Assembly: GCF_001306135.1 (NCBI RefSeq)
Contig: NZ_LGKP01000011.1
Coordinates: 124,001-188,000, forward strand
Source: Herpetosiphon geysericola
GTDB taxonomy: Bacteria > Chloroflexota > Chloroflexia > Chloroflexales > Herpetosiphonaceae
Length of the DNA: 64,000 nucleotides
Reading direction: 5' to 3'
The notes below the pieces were generated by a model. That model was not told the DNA's origin, searched no databases, and saw nothing but the letters and a program-made list of their open reading frames with translations. This document shows positions 15,101 to 23,920 of the stretch, one piece after another; position 1 is the stretch's first letter; each line of letters starts with the position of its first letter. A program made the translations under genes and the position numbers.

Positions 15101-17587
15101 AATTTGCACATTGCCCAATGGCCTGCCAAGTGGTACGGTGCTGCTGGGGTAGCGCGGTTGACTGGGAATTGGGTAGGTCAGCATCGAAACCGTGGTTTCG
15201 GTTGGCCCATAGTGGTTTTGCAGTTGTACGCTAGGCTGAAGTTGGCGAATATCAGCGAGTTGCTCCCAAAGGCTGGCTTCGCCCGCCAAAATCAAGCGCT
15301 GCTTGGGAATGACATCGGCCAAGTTGTTTAGGCCGCGCATGGCCTCGAAATGGCTGGGCACAAGTTTCATCACATCGATGCGATGCTGGCGAAAATAGGC
15401 TGCGAAGGCTTCGGGATCGGTGGCGCGTTCGTAGGCCACGATGTGTAATTCGCCGCCGCTGCACAAGGCTCCATAAACATTGGTTGTGCCAAGGTCGGCG
15501 GCAAAGGTCGAAACCAAGGCATAGCTCCAGCCATCTTCGGCTGCAATTCGTTGCAATAAACCTTGAATATAATTGACATAATTGCGGTGTTCGATTGCCA
15601 CACCTTTGGGGCGACCAGTCGAGCCAGAGGTAAATAGCACATACATCAAACTGCGCGGCTCAAGCGCCAAATTCAAGTTTTGGGTTGGCGCTTGAGCAAT
15701 TGTCGGCCAAGCCTCATCAAGGCAGAGCACCTCAAGATCGAGCGCTGGCAAATCGGCGGCTAGCTCGGCGTGCGTAATCAGCAAACTCACCGCGCCATCT
15801 TCGAGCATAGCACTGATGCGATCTTGGGGGTAAATCGGGTCGATTGGCACATACGCCGCGCCCGCCTTGAGAATCCCCAACGCGCCCACCAACAAATCCA
15901 ACGAACGATCAATAAACAAGCCAACTCGCATATCGCAGCCAATGCCGCGTTGATGCAAGCTATGCGCTAGTTGGTTGGCGCGTTGATTCAGTTCGGCGTA
16001 GCTCAGGCTTTGGCCTTCAAAATGCAAGGCTGTGCGCTCTGGCACTCGCGCCGCTTGAGCTTCGAACAAACTCACAATTGAATCGACTGCTGGATAATTG
16101 GCGTTGGTGCTGTTCCAGGTTTGCAGCAATTGTTGGCGTTCGCTGCTGCTCAGCAAGGGCAAATGCTCGATGCAGGCATCGGGATTGGTCACCGCATATT
16201 CCAACAAGCTATGGAAATGGCTGGCCATGCGTTCGATCGTGCTGCGCTTAAACAAATCGGTGTTGTATTCGAAGGTGGCACGATTGGCGGCTAAATTCAG
16301 ATTAATATCAAATTTAGCGCTGCCAGTTTCAATTGCCCCGCCAAATTGTAAGCCAAATTCACCTGAATCGACAGTTTGAATGCTGGTGGTTTGATGCACA
16401 AACAAGGCTTGAAATAGTGGGTTATGGCTCAAACTGCGTTCGACTTTGAGCACATCAATCAAGTGTTCGAGCGGCATATCTTGATGCTCAAAAGCGGCCA
16501 ACGAGGTTTGGCGCACTTGAGCAATCAGGCTACGAAAGCTAGGTGAGCCAGCCAAATTAACCCGAATTGGCAGGGTATTGACGAAAAATCCAATTAGATT
16601 TTCGATTTCGCGGCGGGTGCGATTGGCAATCGGCGTACCAATAATTAAATCGCTTTGGCCCGAATAGCGATAGAGCAAAACCTGAAAAGCCGCCATAAAC
16701 AGCATAAACGGCGTGGCTCGCTCTTGGCGGCTCAAGCGTTCAACCGCCTCGACCAAACTCCAAGGCAGATGATATTCGACGGTTGCCCCAAGATCGCGTT
16801 TGACCGCTGGTCGCGCATGGTCGGTTGGCAAATTGAGCAGGGGTAGTGGGCCGCTCAATTGTGCTTGCCAAAAATTCAAATGTTGCTGATAAACTTCCTC
16901 AACCACATAACGTTTATGCCAAACCGCAAAATCGGCATATTGAATTGGCAGCGCTGGAAGCTCAAGCTGCTCGCCGTGTAGCCCAGCTTCATAAAGTTGG
17001 CCAAGCTCGCGCAACAAGACCCCAATCGACCAACCATCGCAAGCAATATGATGAATCGTCAATACCAATTCAGCGTGATCATCAGCCGTGTGCAGCAACA
17101 AGCCACGCAGCATTAAATCTTTGCTGAGATCAAACGGTTGCTGACTGTGGCGCTCGATCTGCTGCTGGCGTTGGCTGGCTTGTTGCTCGTTGCTCAGCCC
17201 ACGGAGATCAACAAGCTCCAAATCAAGGCTGCGGAATGGCTGAATGACCTGCATTGGCTCGTCGTTGAGCACTTCGATCGTGCTACGTAACACTTCATGG
17301 CGCTGAATAATTTTATCAAGACAAGTTTGCAGTACAGAAACATTAATTTCACCAGCAATGCTGAATGTAGCTGGGATGTGATAAGCGGCGCTTTCTGGTT
17401 GCCACTGGCTTAAAAACCACAGTCGTTGTTGGGCAAACGAAAGTTCAAAGGCTGGGTGTTCACCGACGCGGGCCAGCGCTGGAATGCTGGGCACTGGCTT
17501 GGCGGCTTGGCGTTGGCGCAAACGTTGGGCCAACAAGGCGCGGCGTTCTGGCGAAAGATCTTCAAGCTGGCGTGCGACTTCGGTCAT
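12137..17587 (-). CDS. NRPS C-A-PCP-TE with C-terminal MFS exporter
   Basis: An 1816-residue protein. Residues 45-480 are a condensation domain with HHIACDG (179-185). Residues 500-1000 are an adenylation domain with LFTSGSTGRPKG (651-662), NHYGPTE (791-797) and NPNGKIERR (989-997). Residues 1015-1085 are a PCP with the Ppant Ser1048 in LGGES. Residues 1105-1345 are a thioesterase whose nucleophile elbow reads GHCVG, with Cys1177 in place of Ser, and a likely catalytic His1325. Residues about 1368-1790 are a 10-12-TM major facilitator. The A4 region reads STFAADLG, so the Asp that normally holds the substrate alpha-amino group is not at its place. The stop TGA lies inside a repeat unit. The start overlaps the glycosyltransferase stop by 4 bp. 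Confidence 0.95.
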   Translation of the reverse strand: MTEVARQLEDLSPERRALLAQRLRQRQAAKPVPSIPALARVGEHPAFELSFAQQRLWFLSQWQPESAAYHIPATFSIAGEINVSVLQTCLDKIIQRHEVLRSTIEVLNDEPMQVIQPFRSLDLELVDLRGLSNEQQASQRQQQIERHSQQPFDLSKDLMLRGLLLHTADDHAELVLTIHHIACDGWSIGVLLRELGQLYEAGLHGEQLELPALPIQYADFAVWHKRYVVEEVYQQHLNFWQAQLSGPLPLLNLPTDHARPAVKRDLGATVEYHLPWSLVEAVERLSRQERATPFMLFMAAFQVLLYRYSGQSDLIIGTPIANRTRREIENLIGFFVNTLPIRVNLAGSPSFRSLIAQVRQTSLAAFEHQDMPLEHLIDVLKVERSLSHNPLFQALFVHQTTSIQTVDSGEFGLQFGGAIETGSAKFDINLNLAANRATFEYNTDLFKRSTIERMASHFHSLLEYAVTNPDACIEHLPLLSSSERQQLLQTWNSTNANYPAVDSIVSLFEAQAARVPERTALHFEGQSLSYAELNQRANQLAHSLHQRGIGCDMRVGLFIDRSLDLLVGALGILKAGAAYVPIDPIYPQDRISAMLEDGAVSLLITHAELAADLPALDLEVLCLDEAWPTIAQAPTQNLNLALEPRSLMYVLFTSGSTGRPKGVAIEHRNYVNYIQGLLQRIAAEDGWSYALVSTFAADLGTTNVYGALCSGGELHIVAYERATDPEAFAAYFRQHRIDVMKLVPSHFEAMRGLNNLADVIPKQRLILAGEASLWEQLADIRQLQPSVQLQNHYGPTETTVSMLTYPIPSQPRYPSSTVPLGRPLGNVQIYVLDRQLQPTPQGVPGELYVGGAGVGRGYIGRPDLTAERFVPNPFSAEAGSRLYRSGDLVRYQPDGAIEFLGRIDLQVKIRGYRVELSEIETAIQSQAQVANSVVILREDTPGDKRLVAYIVPEAGQSLNIGSIREALRNSLPDYMVPTAFVELAGLPLNPNGKIERRALPAPSNERNLDSYVAPQTATEHELAGIWAEVLGLDQVGIDDNFFDLGGESFKAIRVVRKIGSHVSVMTLFKYPTVRELAAHLSGASSTESGGMLYELTKAQAKHHTTIVAIPYGGGSAITYQPLAQAMPKGYRLLAAELPGHDFSRPDEPLQALEVVASQLASEIQAKTQGPIVLYGHCVGSAMTVEIGRLLEQAGRDVQGIVLGGNFPAARVPGRFFEWLNKLMPADRWMSDRTYRDFLRALGGFTEIVDPAEQTFVMRSLRHDAREVERYFTQAFAQKQPQQLKAPIACIIGEMDRATEYYQERYREWEYFSNNVTLHVIPHAGHYFLKHQASELGQIIDQQTEQWQQPRPIQPTAAKSKSHKTSMPSLRIFFMVALGQLVSMLGSSLSSFALGIWIYQRTGTVSDFAFTAIASMLPSLLVSPLAGAIADRWDRRWIMIIADTISALSTIVIAMLLWANKLEVWHIYLTAAVSSIAGTFQRPAYAAAMTQLVPKQYLGHANGVIQLGSATGGLIAPFIAGGMVAFFGLGGVFLLDFISFSLGIGVLFLVRFPNTLYHKREEPLLREIVRGWEYIIKRPSLVAMVLFFALGNIWFGIASISMSPLVLSFGGPAELGIVSAACALGGFLGGLFMSLWGGLQRRAEGMVGFVILEGFFIALAGLRPSVWLVALAMFGMWFAISLVNAHWQVLIQTKVGLELQGRVQATNQMLAMLSIPLGYWLAGPLADKLFGPLLEPNGALSSSLGWLFGVGPDRGIGLLMVVVGLGAAIWALIGFNYRPLRYMEDALPDAIPDAEIASDRDTIQAQADGIIATTVKG

Positions 17588-18897
17588 ACTTGCTCACCTC
17601 GGCGTTGTTTCAAGCGTTGAGCTAAGAGCGCTCGTTGTTCAGCGGGCAGGGCTGCCAACTGGGCGGCTCGTTGCACTTTGGGGTCGGGAGTCAAGCTTGG
17701 CACGACGCTAGTTTGGCGCGGTTGCAGGTTGAGAAAATAGCGTTCGAAATGTTCGATGCCAATATTGTTGATAAAATTGAGGGCCGCAGCTTGCGAACGT
17801 TGAGCCAAATCGTTGTAATGCTCACGATCATTCAGCAAACGGCGCAAGGTTGTTTCCCAAGGCGTAACATCTTGGGTCGGCACAACTGGAATTGCCGTAT
17901 AAACTTTGGCTGAAATGCTGCTATATTCGCGAATTTGGGTGACTGGCAGCAGATATTCTACGCCCAGTTTGGCTTCGGGCAAGCCGCCAACATCGCTTGC
18001 CAGCACTGGAATGCCGCGCAGCATCGCGTCAACCACCACCTGGCCAAACGATTCGCCCCACAGCGATGGCACCAGCAGCACCTTGACATGCTTGAGCACC
18101 TCGTTCATATCGGGCGAGGGCTGAATAAATTGTACATTTGGCAAGGCTTCGAGAATCGCTCGATCTTTGCCAGTGGTTGACCACGTGGGCACGGCTGCAA
18201 ACTGTACTTCGGGCATGCGCTGGGCTAATTCAATAAAAATTGGGCTGCCCTTGAGCATCGACGGATTGATCATTGTGACCGCGCCTTGATCGAAGTTGGC
18301 AAGGAAGGGAAATGGGCCTTCGCCATACGATGGAAAGCGCAGCACGGTCGAATCGAGATTGCCCCATTCTTTGGCGTAGCGTTGCAAATATTCGCTCACG
18401 CAGATTAAATCGGCCATTTGTTGCAAGGTGCGGGTTTTGGTGGGGTCGTCAACGAAGCATTCGGGGCCGAATGGCAGGGTTGCTTGGCTATGCGAAAGAA
18501 AAATAGCGCGGCCCGGATTGGCTTCGTGGGCCACCTCGACCCATAAAAATGAGCGATCTTCGGTGACAATCGTCCAATCGATGTTAAATTCTTTAGTAAC
18601 TTGGTGAATGAGTTTGGTGAAGAAGCTCAGTGAGCCGCCTGAGGCATAGACATCAACCCCATTCATGTGGTAATGCACCATATCGGGATGGGTTGCATCG
18701 ACCACCTGAATTTGGCGTTGTTCAAGTTGCTTGAGCAACTTTTCTTTGCCATTCTTTTCGCGATTTTCTTCCAGCGGGTAGAGCACGATACATTTGTGGC
18801 CGCGCTGGACGAGGCCTTCCATCAAAAAACGATTGGCTTTATGTGCCCCGCCAGAGACGAACAAATAATCAAGCGGCTGAATCAGCAAAAAATTCAT
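17584..18897 (-). CDS. GT4-type glycosyltransferase within the NRPS operon
   Basis: A 437-residue GT-B-fold transferase. The C-terminal donor-binding part has VVVDAMLRGIPVLASDVGGLPEAK, the usual GT4 nucleotide-sugar signature with its acidic residues. Both gene borders are ATGA overlaps (4 bp) with NRPS genes, so it is co-translated with them and probably glycosylates the peptide product. The last 24 residues (LAALPAEQRALLAQRLKQ...) are not part of the glycosyltransferase fold. They closely resemble the N-terminal leader of the following NRPS protein (DLSPERRALLAQRLRQR), which suggests a docking or duplicated linker segment. Acceptor and sugar are unknown. Confidence 0.88.
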   Translation of the reverse strand: MNFLLIQPLDYLFVSGGAHKANRFLMEGLVQRGHKCIVLYPLEENREKNGKEKLLKQLEQRQIQVVDATHPDMVHYHMNGVDVYASGGSLSFFTKLIHQVTKEFNIDWTIVTEDRSFLWVEVAHEANPGRAIFLSHSQATLPFGPECFVDDPTKTRTLQQMADLICVSEYLQRYAKEWGNLDSTVLRFPSYGEGPFPFLANFDQGAVTMINPSMLKGSPIFIELAQRMPEVQFAAVPTWSTTGKDRAILEALPNVQFIQPSPDMNEVLKHVKVLLVPSLWGESFGQVVVDAMLRGIPVLASDVGGLPEAKLGVEYLLPVTQIREYSSISAKVYTAIPVVPTQDVTPWETTLRRLLNDREHYNDLAQRSQAAALNFINNIGIEHFERYFLNLQPRQTSVVPSLTPDPKVQRAAQLAALPAEQRALLAQRLKQRRGEQV

Positions 18898-20783
18898 GCG
18901 GTGAGCGCTCCTTCATCAGCTAACAAGGCTTGAATTTCTTCATCGGAGAGGCCATCAAGTTCGTTCAACAGGTCGGCTAGTTCGGCATCATCGGCGTTGG
19001 CAATTTGATACTGCTCGATCAATTGGGCGGTGGCGGCGATGGTTGGCTCAACGCCCAGCAACACTGAGAGCGGAATTTCCACCGCAAAGGTGCTGCGAAT
19101 TGCTGAAACAATTTGGGTCGCTAACAGCGAGTGTCCGCCAGCATCAAAAAAATCATCAAGCACACCAATGTTGGGCGTATCCAAAATATTTTCCCAAATT
19201 GCGGCGATCTGCTGTTCAAGCGGCGTGCGTGGGGCAACATAATGTTCACTAACGGTCAGCAAGGCAAAATCTGGCTCAGGCAAGGCTGCTAAATCGAGCT
19301 TGCCATTGGGTGTGCGTGGCAATTCTTTCACGACGGTATACGAGAGCGGTACCATATATTTGGGCAGCATACTCTCCAAATAGCGGTAAATATCGCGATA
19401 GTATGGTATCACTTCGCCGTGTAACACCAAATACGAGACCAAACGCTCGGTCTGGTTATGGTCGTGATGCAGCGTTACGACGGCGTGGCGCACATTGGGA
19501 TATTCCATCAACAGCATTTCAATTTCGCCAGGATCGATCCGATAGCCGCGATGCTTAATTTGATGATCGATGCGTCCGCGAAACTCAAGGCTGCCATCAT
19601 TCAAGCGCCTCACCAAATCGCCAGTGCGATACATTCGACTGCCCGCTTGGTCGCTCCATGGATTGGGCAAAAAGCGCTCGGCAGTTTGTTCGCCAAGGCC
19701 GAGATAGCCATGGGCTAAGCCAACGCTGCTGACCAATAATTCGCCAACCGCCTCGCCTTCGACCAAATTTAAGTGTTCATCGACGATATAGGTTTGGCTA
19801 TTGCTAATCGCGTTGCCAATGCTGACGGCCATGCCATAGCGCAAAGGCTGGCTCATGGTGGCGCAAACCGTAACTTCGGTTGGGCCATAGGCATTGATAA
19901 AACGGCGGTTTGTCCCCCAACGCGCTACAATTTCGGCAGTACAAGCCTCGCCTGCAGAAACAATGGTTTGTAAATTGGGCAAGTCGCGTGGATCGAGCAA
20001 CGCCAGCACTGAAGGCGGCAGGGTTGCAACCGTGATGTGGTGATCCCGTAGGGTCGTCAATAAATCTGGGCCTGGTAAAAGATCGTTCGTTGGGGCTACA
20101 AACAAAGTCGCAGCCTGAAAAAAAGCTGTGATCATTTCAGAAATCGAAGCATCAAAGCTTGGCGAGGCAAATTGCAAAACTCGCGATTGGCTGTTAATGC
20201 CAAAGCGTTCAGCTTGGGCAGCCGCCAAATTGGCCAAGCCGCGATGTGGCACGAGCACACCTTTGGGCTTGCCAGTCGAGCCAGAGGTATAAATGATATA
20301 AGCGAGATCGTCGGGTGTAAGTTGATGTTCAGGGGCATGGCTTGGTTGCTGGGCAAGCTCAGCGGCTAATTGCTCAACAGTATGCAATTGTTGCTCAGGA
20401 AATTGGCTGGCGGTGAGTTGGGTTGCCAGTACCAAACTCGCGCCGCTATTGCCCAACATATATTTAAGCCGTTCTTGGGGATAACTCGGATCAAGCGGCA
20501 AGTAGACTGCGCCCGCCTTCCAAATCGCCACGGCGGCGATCATTGCCTCGACTGAGCGCTCAAAGCATGCGCCAACTGTGTGGCCACGGCGCACTCCTTG
20601 ACGGTGCAAATAATGGGCAAGCTGATTGGTGCGCTGTTCGAATTCAGCGTAACTTAACTTGAATGTGCTGGTAGCAATGGCAATAGCCTGTGGTGAATGC
20701 TGGGCGTGCGTGCTGATAACATCATGCACAAAAACTGTGCCTGTGCGGTCGGCGGTGATCGGCGCTAATGTCGCTATTGACAT
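18894..20783 (-). CDS. NRPS loading module: adenylation and carrier domains
   Basis: A 629-residue A-PCP protein. The start at 20783 (MSIATLAP) is chosen because AAGGAG precedes it by 7 bp; an upstream in-frame extension has no such site. The A domain has YTSGSTGKPKG (165-175), SFDASISE (209-216), NAYGPTE (297-303) and the usual NGKLDL. The PCP carries AGGHSL. Aligning the pocket positions by eye with GrsA gives D-A-S-T-V-A-A-V-C plus Lys, very near the GrsA Phe pocket (DAWTIAAICK), so an aromatic amino acid (Phe or Tyr) is the likely substrate. No C domain precedes it, which fits an initiation module. Confidence 0.93.
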   Translation of the reverse strand: MSIATLAPITADRTGTVFVHDVISTHAQHSPQAIAIATSTFKLSYAEFEQRTNQLAHYLHRQGVRRGHTVGACFERSVEAMIAAVAIWKAGAVYLPLDPSYPQERLKYMLGNSGASLVLATQLTASQFPEQQLHTVEQLAAELAQQPSHAPEHQLTPDDLAYIIYTSGSTGKPKGVLVPHRGLANLAAAQAERFGINSQSRVLQFASPSFDASISEMITAFFQAATLFVAPTNDLLPGPDLLTTLRDHHITVATLPPSVLALLDPRDLPNLQTIVSAGEACTAEIVARWGTNRRFINAYGPTEVTVCATMSQPLRYGMAVSIGNAISNSQTYIVDEHLNLVEGEAVGELLVSSVGLAHGYLGLGEQTAERFLPNPWSDQAGSRMYRTGDLVRRLNDGSLEFRGRIDHQIKHRGYRIDPGEIEMLLMEYPNVRHAVVTLHHDHNQTERLVSYLVLHGEVIPYYRDIYRYLESMLPKYMVPLSYTVVKELPRTPNGKLDLAALPEPDFALLTVSEHYVAPRTPLEQQIAAIWENILDTPNIGVLDDFFDAGGHSLLATQIVSAIRSTFAVEIPLSVLLGVEPTIAATAQLIEQYQIANADDAELADLLNELDGLSDEEIQALLADEGALTA

Positions 20784-20834
20784 AACACGGCTCCTTCGCA
20801 TCGTTTTAGATTGTAGTTTTAGCATTGTTGCGAT

Positions 20835-20885
20835 GCCTATGGGCGCAGCGATAGCCTCAGCGCAACCGCCAAAGGCCCCGTAGGC
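20835..20885 (-). other. Stem-forming segment in the NRPS operon leader
   Basis: GCCTATGGG (20835-20843) and CCCGTAGGC (20877-20885) pair with one mismatch, enclosing a G+C-rich 33-nt stretch that can fold further (GCGCAGCG...CAGCGC). It lies in the roughly 150-nt leader between the promoter and the first NRPS gene. No known riboswitch class was recognised. Confidence 0.5.
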
Positions 20886-20941
20886 AGGGCATGAGAAATC
20901 TAGTTGAGGATTGATTAAATGACACGACTCTTCAAGGCCAT

Positions 20942-20971
20942 ACTATACGCCAAAGCCGCGGCGTTTGTCAA
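20942..20971 (-). promoter_or_regulatory. Promoter of the NRPS operon
   Basis: On the minus strand TTGACA (20966-20971) and TATAGT (20942-20947) are separated by 18 bp. The predicted transcript starts near 20935 and carries a leader of about 150 nt before the A-PCP gene. Confidence 0.8.
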
Positions 20972-21028
20972 TTTGTTGGATGAACAAACAATTGAACAAA
21001 TATGAAAATTCCTACGATTGCTTGTAGC

Positions 21029-23917
21029 TTAATCGGCTAAACAATCAGCCAAAAAGACGATCGGATGCTGGGCAATTACGCCTGTGCCAGCCTCAATCTG
21101 ATGGCGACAAGACATGCCAGCCGCGAGAATTGGCTGTTGACTGTTACGAACTGCTGGAAAAAGGCGTTGCTCGCCACAAGCCAGCGAAACTTCATAATGT
21201 TCGCGTTCATAGCCAAACGAGCCAGCCATACCACAACAACCGCTTTCAATTTCCTGCACCGCCAAGTTTGGCACGAGCCGCAACATCGCCAAGAGTGGGT
21301 TGGTGCTGATCAAGGCTTTTTGATAGCAATGACCATGGACTAGCACTTCATCAGATGGTCGTTGTTCTTTCCAATGCCAATTAATGCCTTCAGCAGCCAA
21401 TTTAACTAAAAATTCTTCGATGAAATAGCTTTGTGCCGCCACGATTTTGGCAGCGTTGGTCGTCACCAGCGCTGGGTATTCATCGCGAAAGCTGGCAATA
21501 CAACTTGGCTCTAGGCCAATAATTGGCACGCCCAGCTCAGCAAATGGCGCAAGCAGTTTGATGTTGTGTTCAGCATTGGCCCGCGCTTCTGCCAACATGC
21601 CCTTTGAGATCAACGGCCTGCCACAACAGCGCCGTTCGTTGATTAAGTAAACCTTGTAGCCCGCTGCGCTGAGCAACTTCACGGCGGCTTGGCCAATTTG
21701 CGGTTCGTTGTAGAGCGTAAAGGTATCATCCCAAAGAATTAGCGGGCCACGCGGTGCAGCTTGAATTTGGCTTTGGCGTTTAAACCATGTCCGAAATGAG
21801 CTATTTGCCAAGGCTGGCAATTGCCGTCGTTGATCGATGCCCAAACTGCGGTCGAGCAGCCAACGGGTGATTGGTTGGGCTAGCAACCAATTATTTAAAC
21901 GTGGAACCAGCATGCCGAGTTGGTTGATTTTGGCGATCTGGCCAAACAAACGGCTGCGCAATGGCACGCCATGAGTTGCTTGATACTGCGCCAGCCATTC
22001 CGATTTGAGCCGTGCCATATCCACAATCGACGGGCATTCACGTTTACATGCCTTGCATTCAAGGCATAAATCCATAGCTTCATGCAATTCAGGGCTACTC
22101 AAGCCCTCGGCTCCAAGCTGGCCTGTCATCGCTGCCCGCAACGCATTGGCTCGGCCTCGTGTTGAATGAGCCTCGTCGCGAGTTGCCATATACGATGGGC
22201 ACATCACACCAGCATCAGCTTTGCGGCAAACGCCTTGGCCATTGCACATCTCGACTAAGCCAGCAAAACCGCCATCAGGCGTGAAATCGAAGAAGGTCAC
22301 GCTGGGCGCATGCGGTGTTTGGTAGCTGGGGTTGATGCGCAGAATTTCTGCTTGCCACGGCTGCGGTGCTGCCAAAATTTTGCCTGGATTGAAGATTTGC
22401 TTGGGATCGAACAATTGCTTGATTTCGCCGAAGGCTTGGTGCAATTCTGCGCCATACAATTGTTGGTTGAAAGCTGAGCGCGCCAGACCTTCGCCATGTT
22501 CGCCAGTCGTTGTGCCGCCAAGGCTCATTGCCAAACTAGCAACGGCCTGCGAAATATGCGCCATTTGGGCCAAACCACGCTCAGTTTTTAAGTTAATTAA
22601 TGGATTGATGTGTAAGCAGCCAACCGAGGCATGGGCATAAAAACTAGCTTCTGTACCAACCTCGCGACAAATCGCCTCAACTCCACGGGCATAGTCGGCC
22701 AAACGGGCAACTGGCACAGTCGCATCATCGACAAATGCTAGCGGTTTGGCATCGCCGCGTTGGCTCATCAACAAGCCTAAGCCTGCCTTGCGCACCGCCC
22801 AAACATTGGCAATGGCAGCGGGCGTTGTTTCGCGCACCACGCGGCCAGTTTCGCCCAACGCGCGCAAACAGCCTTCTAAGGCCGCATCGTTGGCGGCTAA
22901 TTCGTTGGAATCGGTTCCCGCCCATTCAACAATTAAGACCACGCGCGGCTCACCAACCACAAAACTCAGGCGTGAACCGTACTCAGGGTTTTGGCGGGTC
23001 AAATTAATAAAATAGCGATCAAATAATTCGACAGCACTTGGCTGAAAATTTAATATTTCGGGCACTAAGGCCAAGGCACGCTTCAGATCATCAAAATGCC
23101 ACAGGGCTAGCCGCGTAACCTTTGGCCGTTCGACGAGGCTAAGTTGTGCACTAACTGTTAAGCTTAATGTGCCTTCGCTGCCAACCAAAATTGGCACAGC
23201 GCTAAATGGTTGTTGCTGCTGCTGGCGTTGCAGCATACGCTGAAGATTGTAGCCCGCGACATTGCGCCAAACCTGCGGGTAATCGCGCTCGATGGCAGGG
23301 GCATAACGCTCAACAATTTGGCTAAGTTGGGCTTGAATCTGCTGCTGACGCGGATTATTGGCTGCTTGGGTTGACCAGGTTGCAACTGAGCTATCATCCA
23401 AAATGGTTTCGATCGCGAGGGTATGATCAACGGTCATGCCATAGACAATCGAATGCGAGCCAGTTGAATTATTGCCGAGCATGCCGCCAATCGTCGCCGA
23501 AGCACTCGACGACGGATCGGGGCCGAACATCAGACCATGTGGTTTGAGAAAATTATTCAAACGGTCGAGGGTGCAGCCAGCTTCGACCCAAATCTGGCGG
23601 CTGCTAGGATCAAACTCGCCAATTTGATCGAATGAATGCGAAAGATCGACGATAATGCCCGCGCCAATCGCTTGGCCCGAGAGGCTCGTGCCACCGCCAC
23701 GCGGCACAATTGGCACGCAAAAGCGTTGAGCAATCTCGACGATGGCCTGTAAATCGGCGCGATCGCGCGGAATAGCCACCGCTTTGGGCATGACGGCGTA
23801 GGATGAGGCATCGGTGCTATAGAGCGCACGTGTCAAGCGGTCGGCGTGAACCTTGCCACGAACCGACCGCTGCAGTGCAGCTAAAACCTCAGCCTGAAGT
23901 TCTGCTGCGTGGTTCAT
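21029..23917 (-). CDS. FAD-linked D-2-hydroxyacid dehydrogenase with Fe-S and CCG domains
   Basis: A 962-residue fusion of a GlcD-like flavoprotein and a GlcF-like iron-sulfur protein. The FAD domain (about 40-230) has IVPRGGGTSLSGQA. The FAD-oxidase C domain follows (about 260-510). Two 4Fe-4S sites come next: CNGQGVCRKADAGVMCPSY and CLECKACKRECPS. Two CCG-type domains end it (RCCGRPLISKG, then HGHCYQKA and SGCCGMAGSFGYE). Length and order match E. coli YdiJ and related D-2-hydroxyglutarate or D-lactate dehydrogenases, which pass electrons to the respiratory chain. It starts three bases after the isochorismatase-like gene, so the two form an operon. The exact hydroxyacid is not known. Confidence 0.92.
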   Translation of the reverse strand: MNHAAELQAEVLAALQRSVRGKVHADRLTRALYSTDASSYAVMPKAVAIPRDRADLQAIVEIAQRFCVPIVPRGGGTSLSGQAIGAGIIVDLSHSFDQIGEFDPSSRQIWVEAGCTLDRLNNFLKPHGLMFGPDPSSSASATIGGMLGNNSTGSHSIVYGMTVDHTLAIETILDDSSVATWSTQAANNPRQQQIQAQLSQIVERYAPAIERDYPQVWRNVAGYNLQRMLQRQQQQQPFSAVPILVGSEGTLSLTVSAQLSLVERPKVTRLALWHFDDLKRALALVPEILNFQPSAVELFDRYFINLTRQNPEYGSRLSFVVGEPRVVLIVEWAGTDSNELAANDAALEGCLRALGETGRVVRETTPAAIANVWAVRKAGLGLLMSQRGDAKPLAFVDDATVPVARLADYARGVEAICREVGTEASFYAHASVGCLHINPLINLKTERGLAQMAHISQAVASLAMSLGGTTTGEHGEGLARSAFNQQLYGAELHQAFGEIKQLFDPKQIFNPGKILAAPQPWQAEILRINPSYQTPHAPSVTFFDFTPDGGFAGLVEMCNGQGVCRKADAGVMCPSYMATRDEAHSTRGRANALRAAMTGQLGAEGLSSPELHEAMDLCLECKACKRECPSIVDMARLKSEWLAQYQATHGVPLRSRLFGQIAKINQLGMLVPRLNNWLLAQPITRWLLDRSLGIDQRRQLPALANSSFRTWFKRQSQIQAAPRGPLILWDDTFTLYNEPQIGQAAVKLLSAAGYKVYLINERRCCGRPLISKGMLAEARANAEHNIKLLAPFAELGVPIIGLEPSCIASFRDEYPALVTTNAAKIVAAQSYFIEEFLVKLAAEGINWHWKEQRPSDEVLVHGHCYQKALISTNPLLAMLRLVPNLAVQEIESGCCGMAGSFGYEREHYEVSLACGEQRLFPAVRNSQQPILAAGMSCRHQIEAGTGVIAQHPIVFLADCLAD

Positions 23918-23920
23918 CGA

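Noticed and set aside
20088-20360. Short plus- and minus-strand frames in the adenylation domain region
   Set aside because: Shadows of the A-domain coding sequence without starts or motifs.
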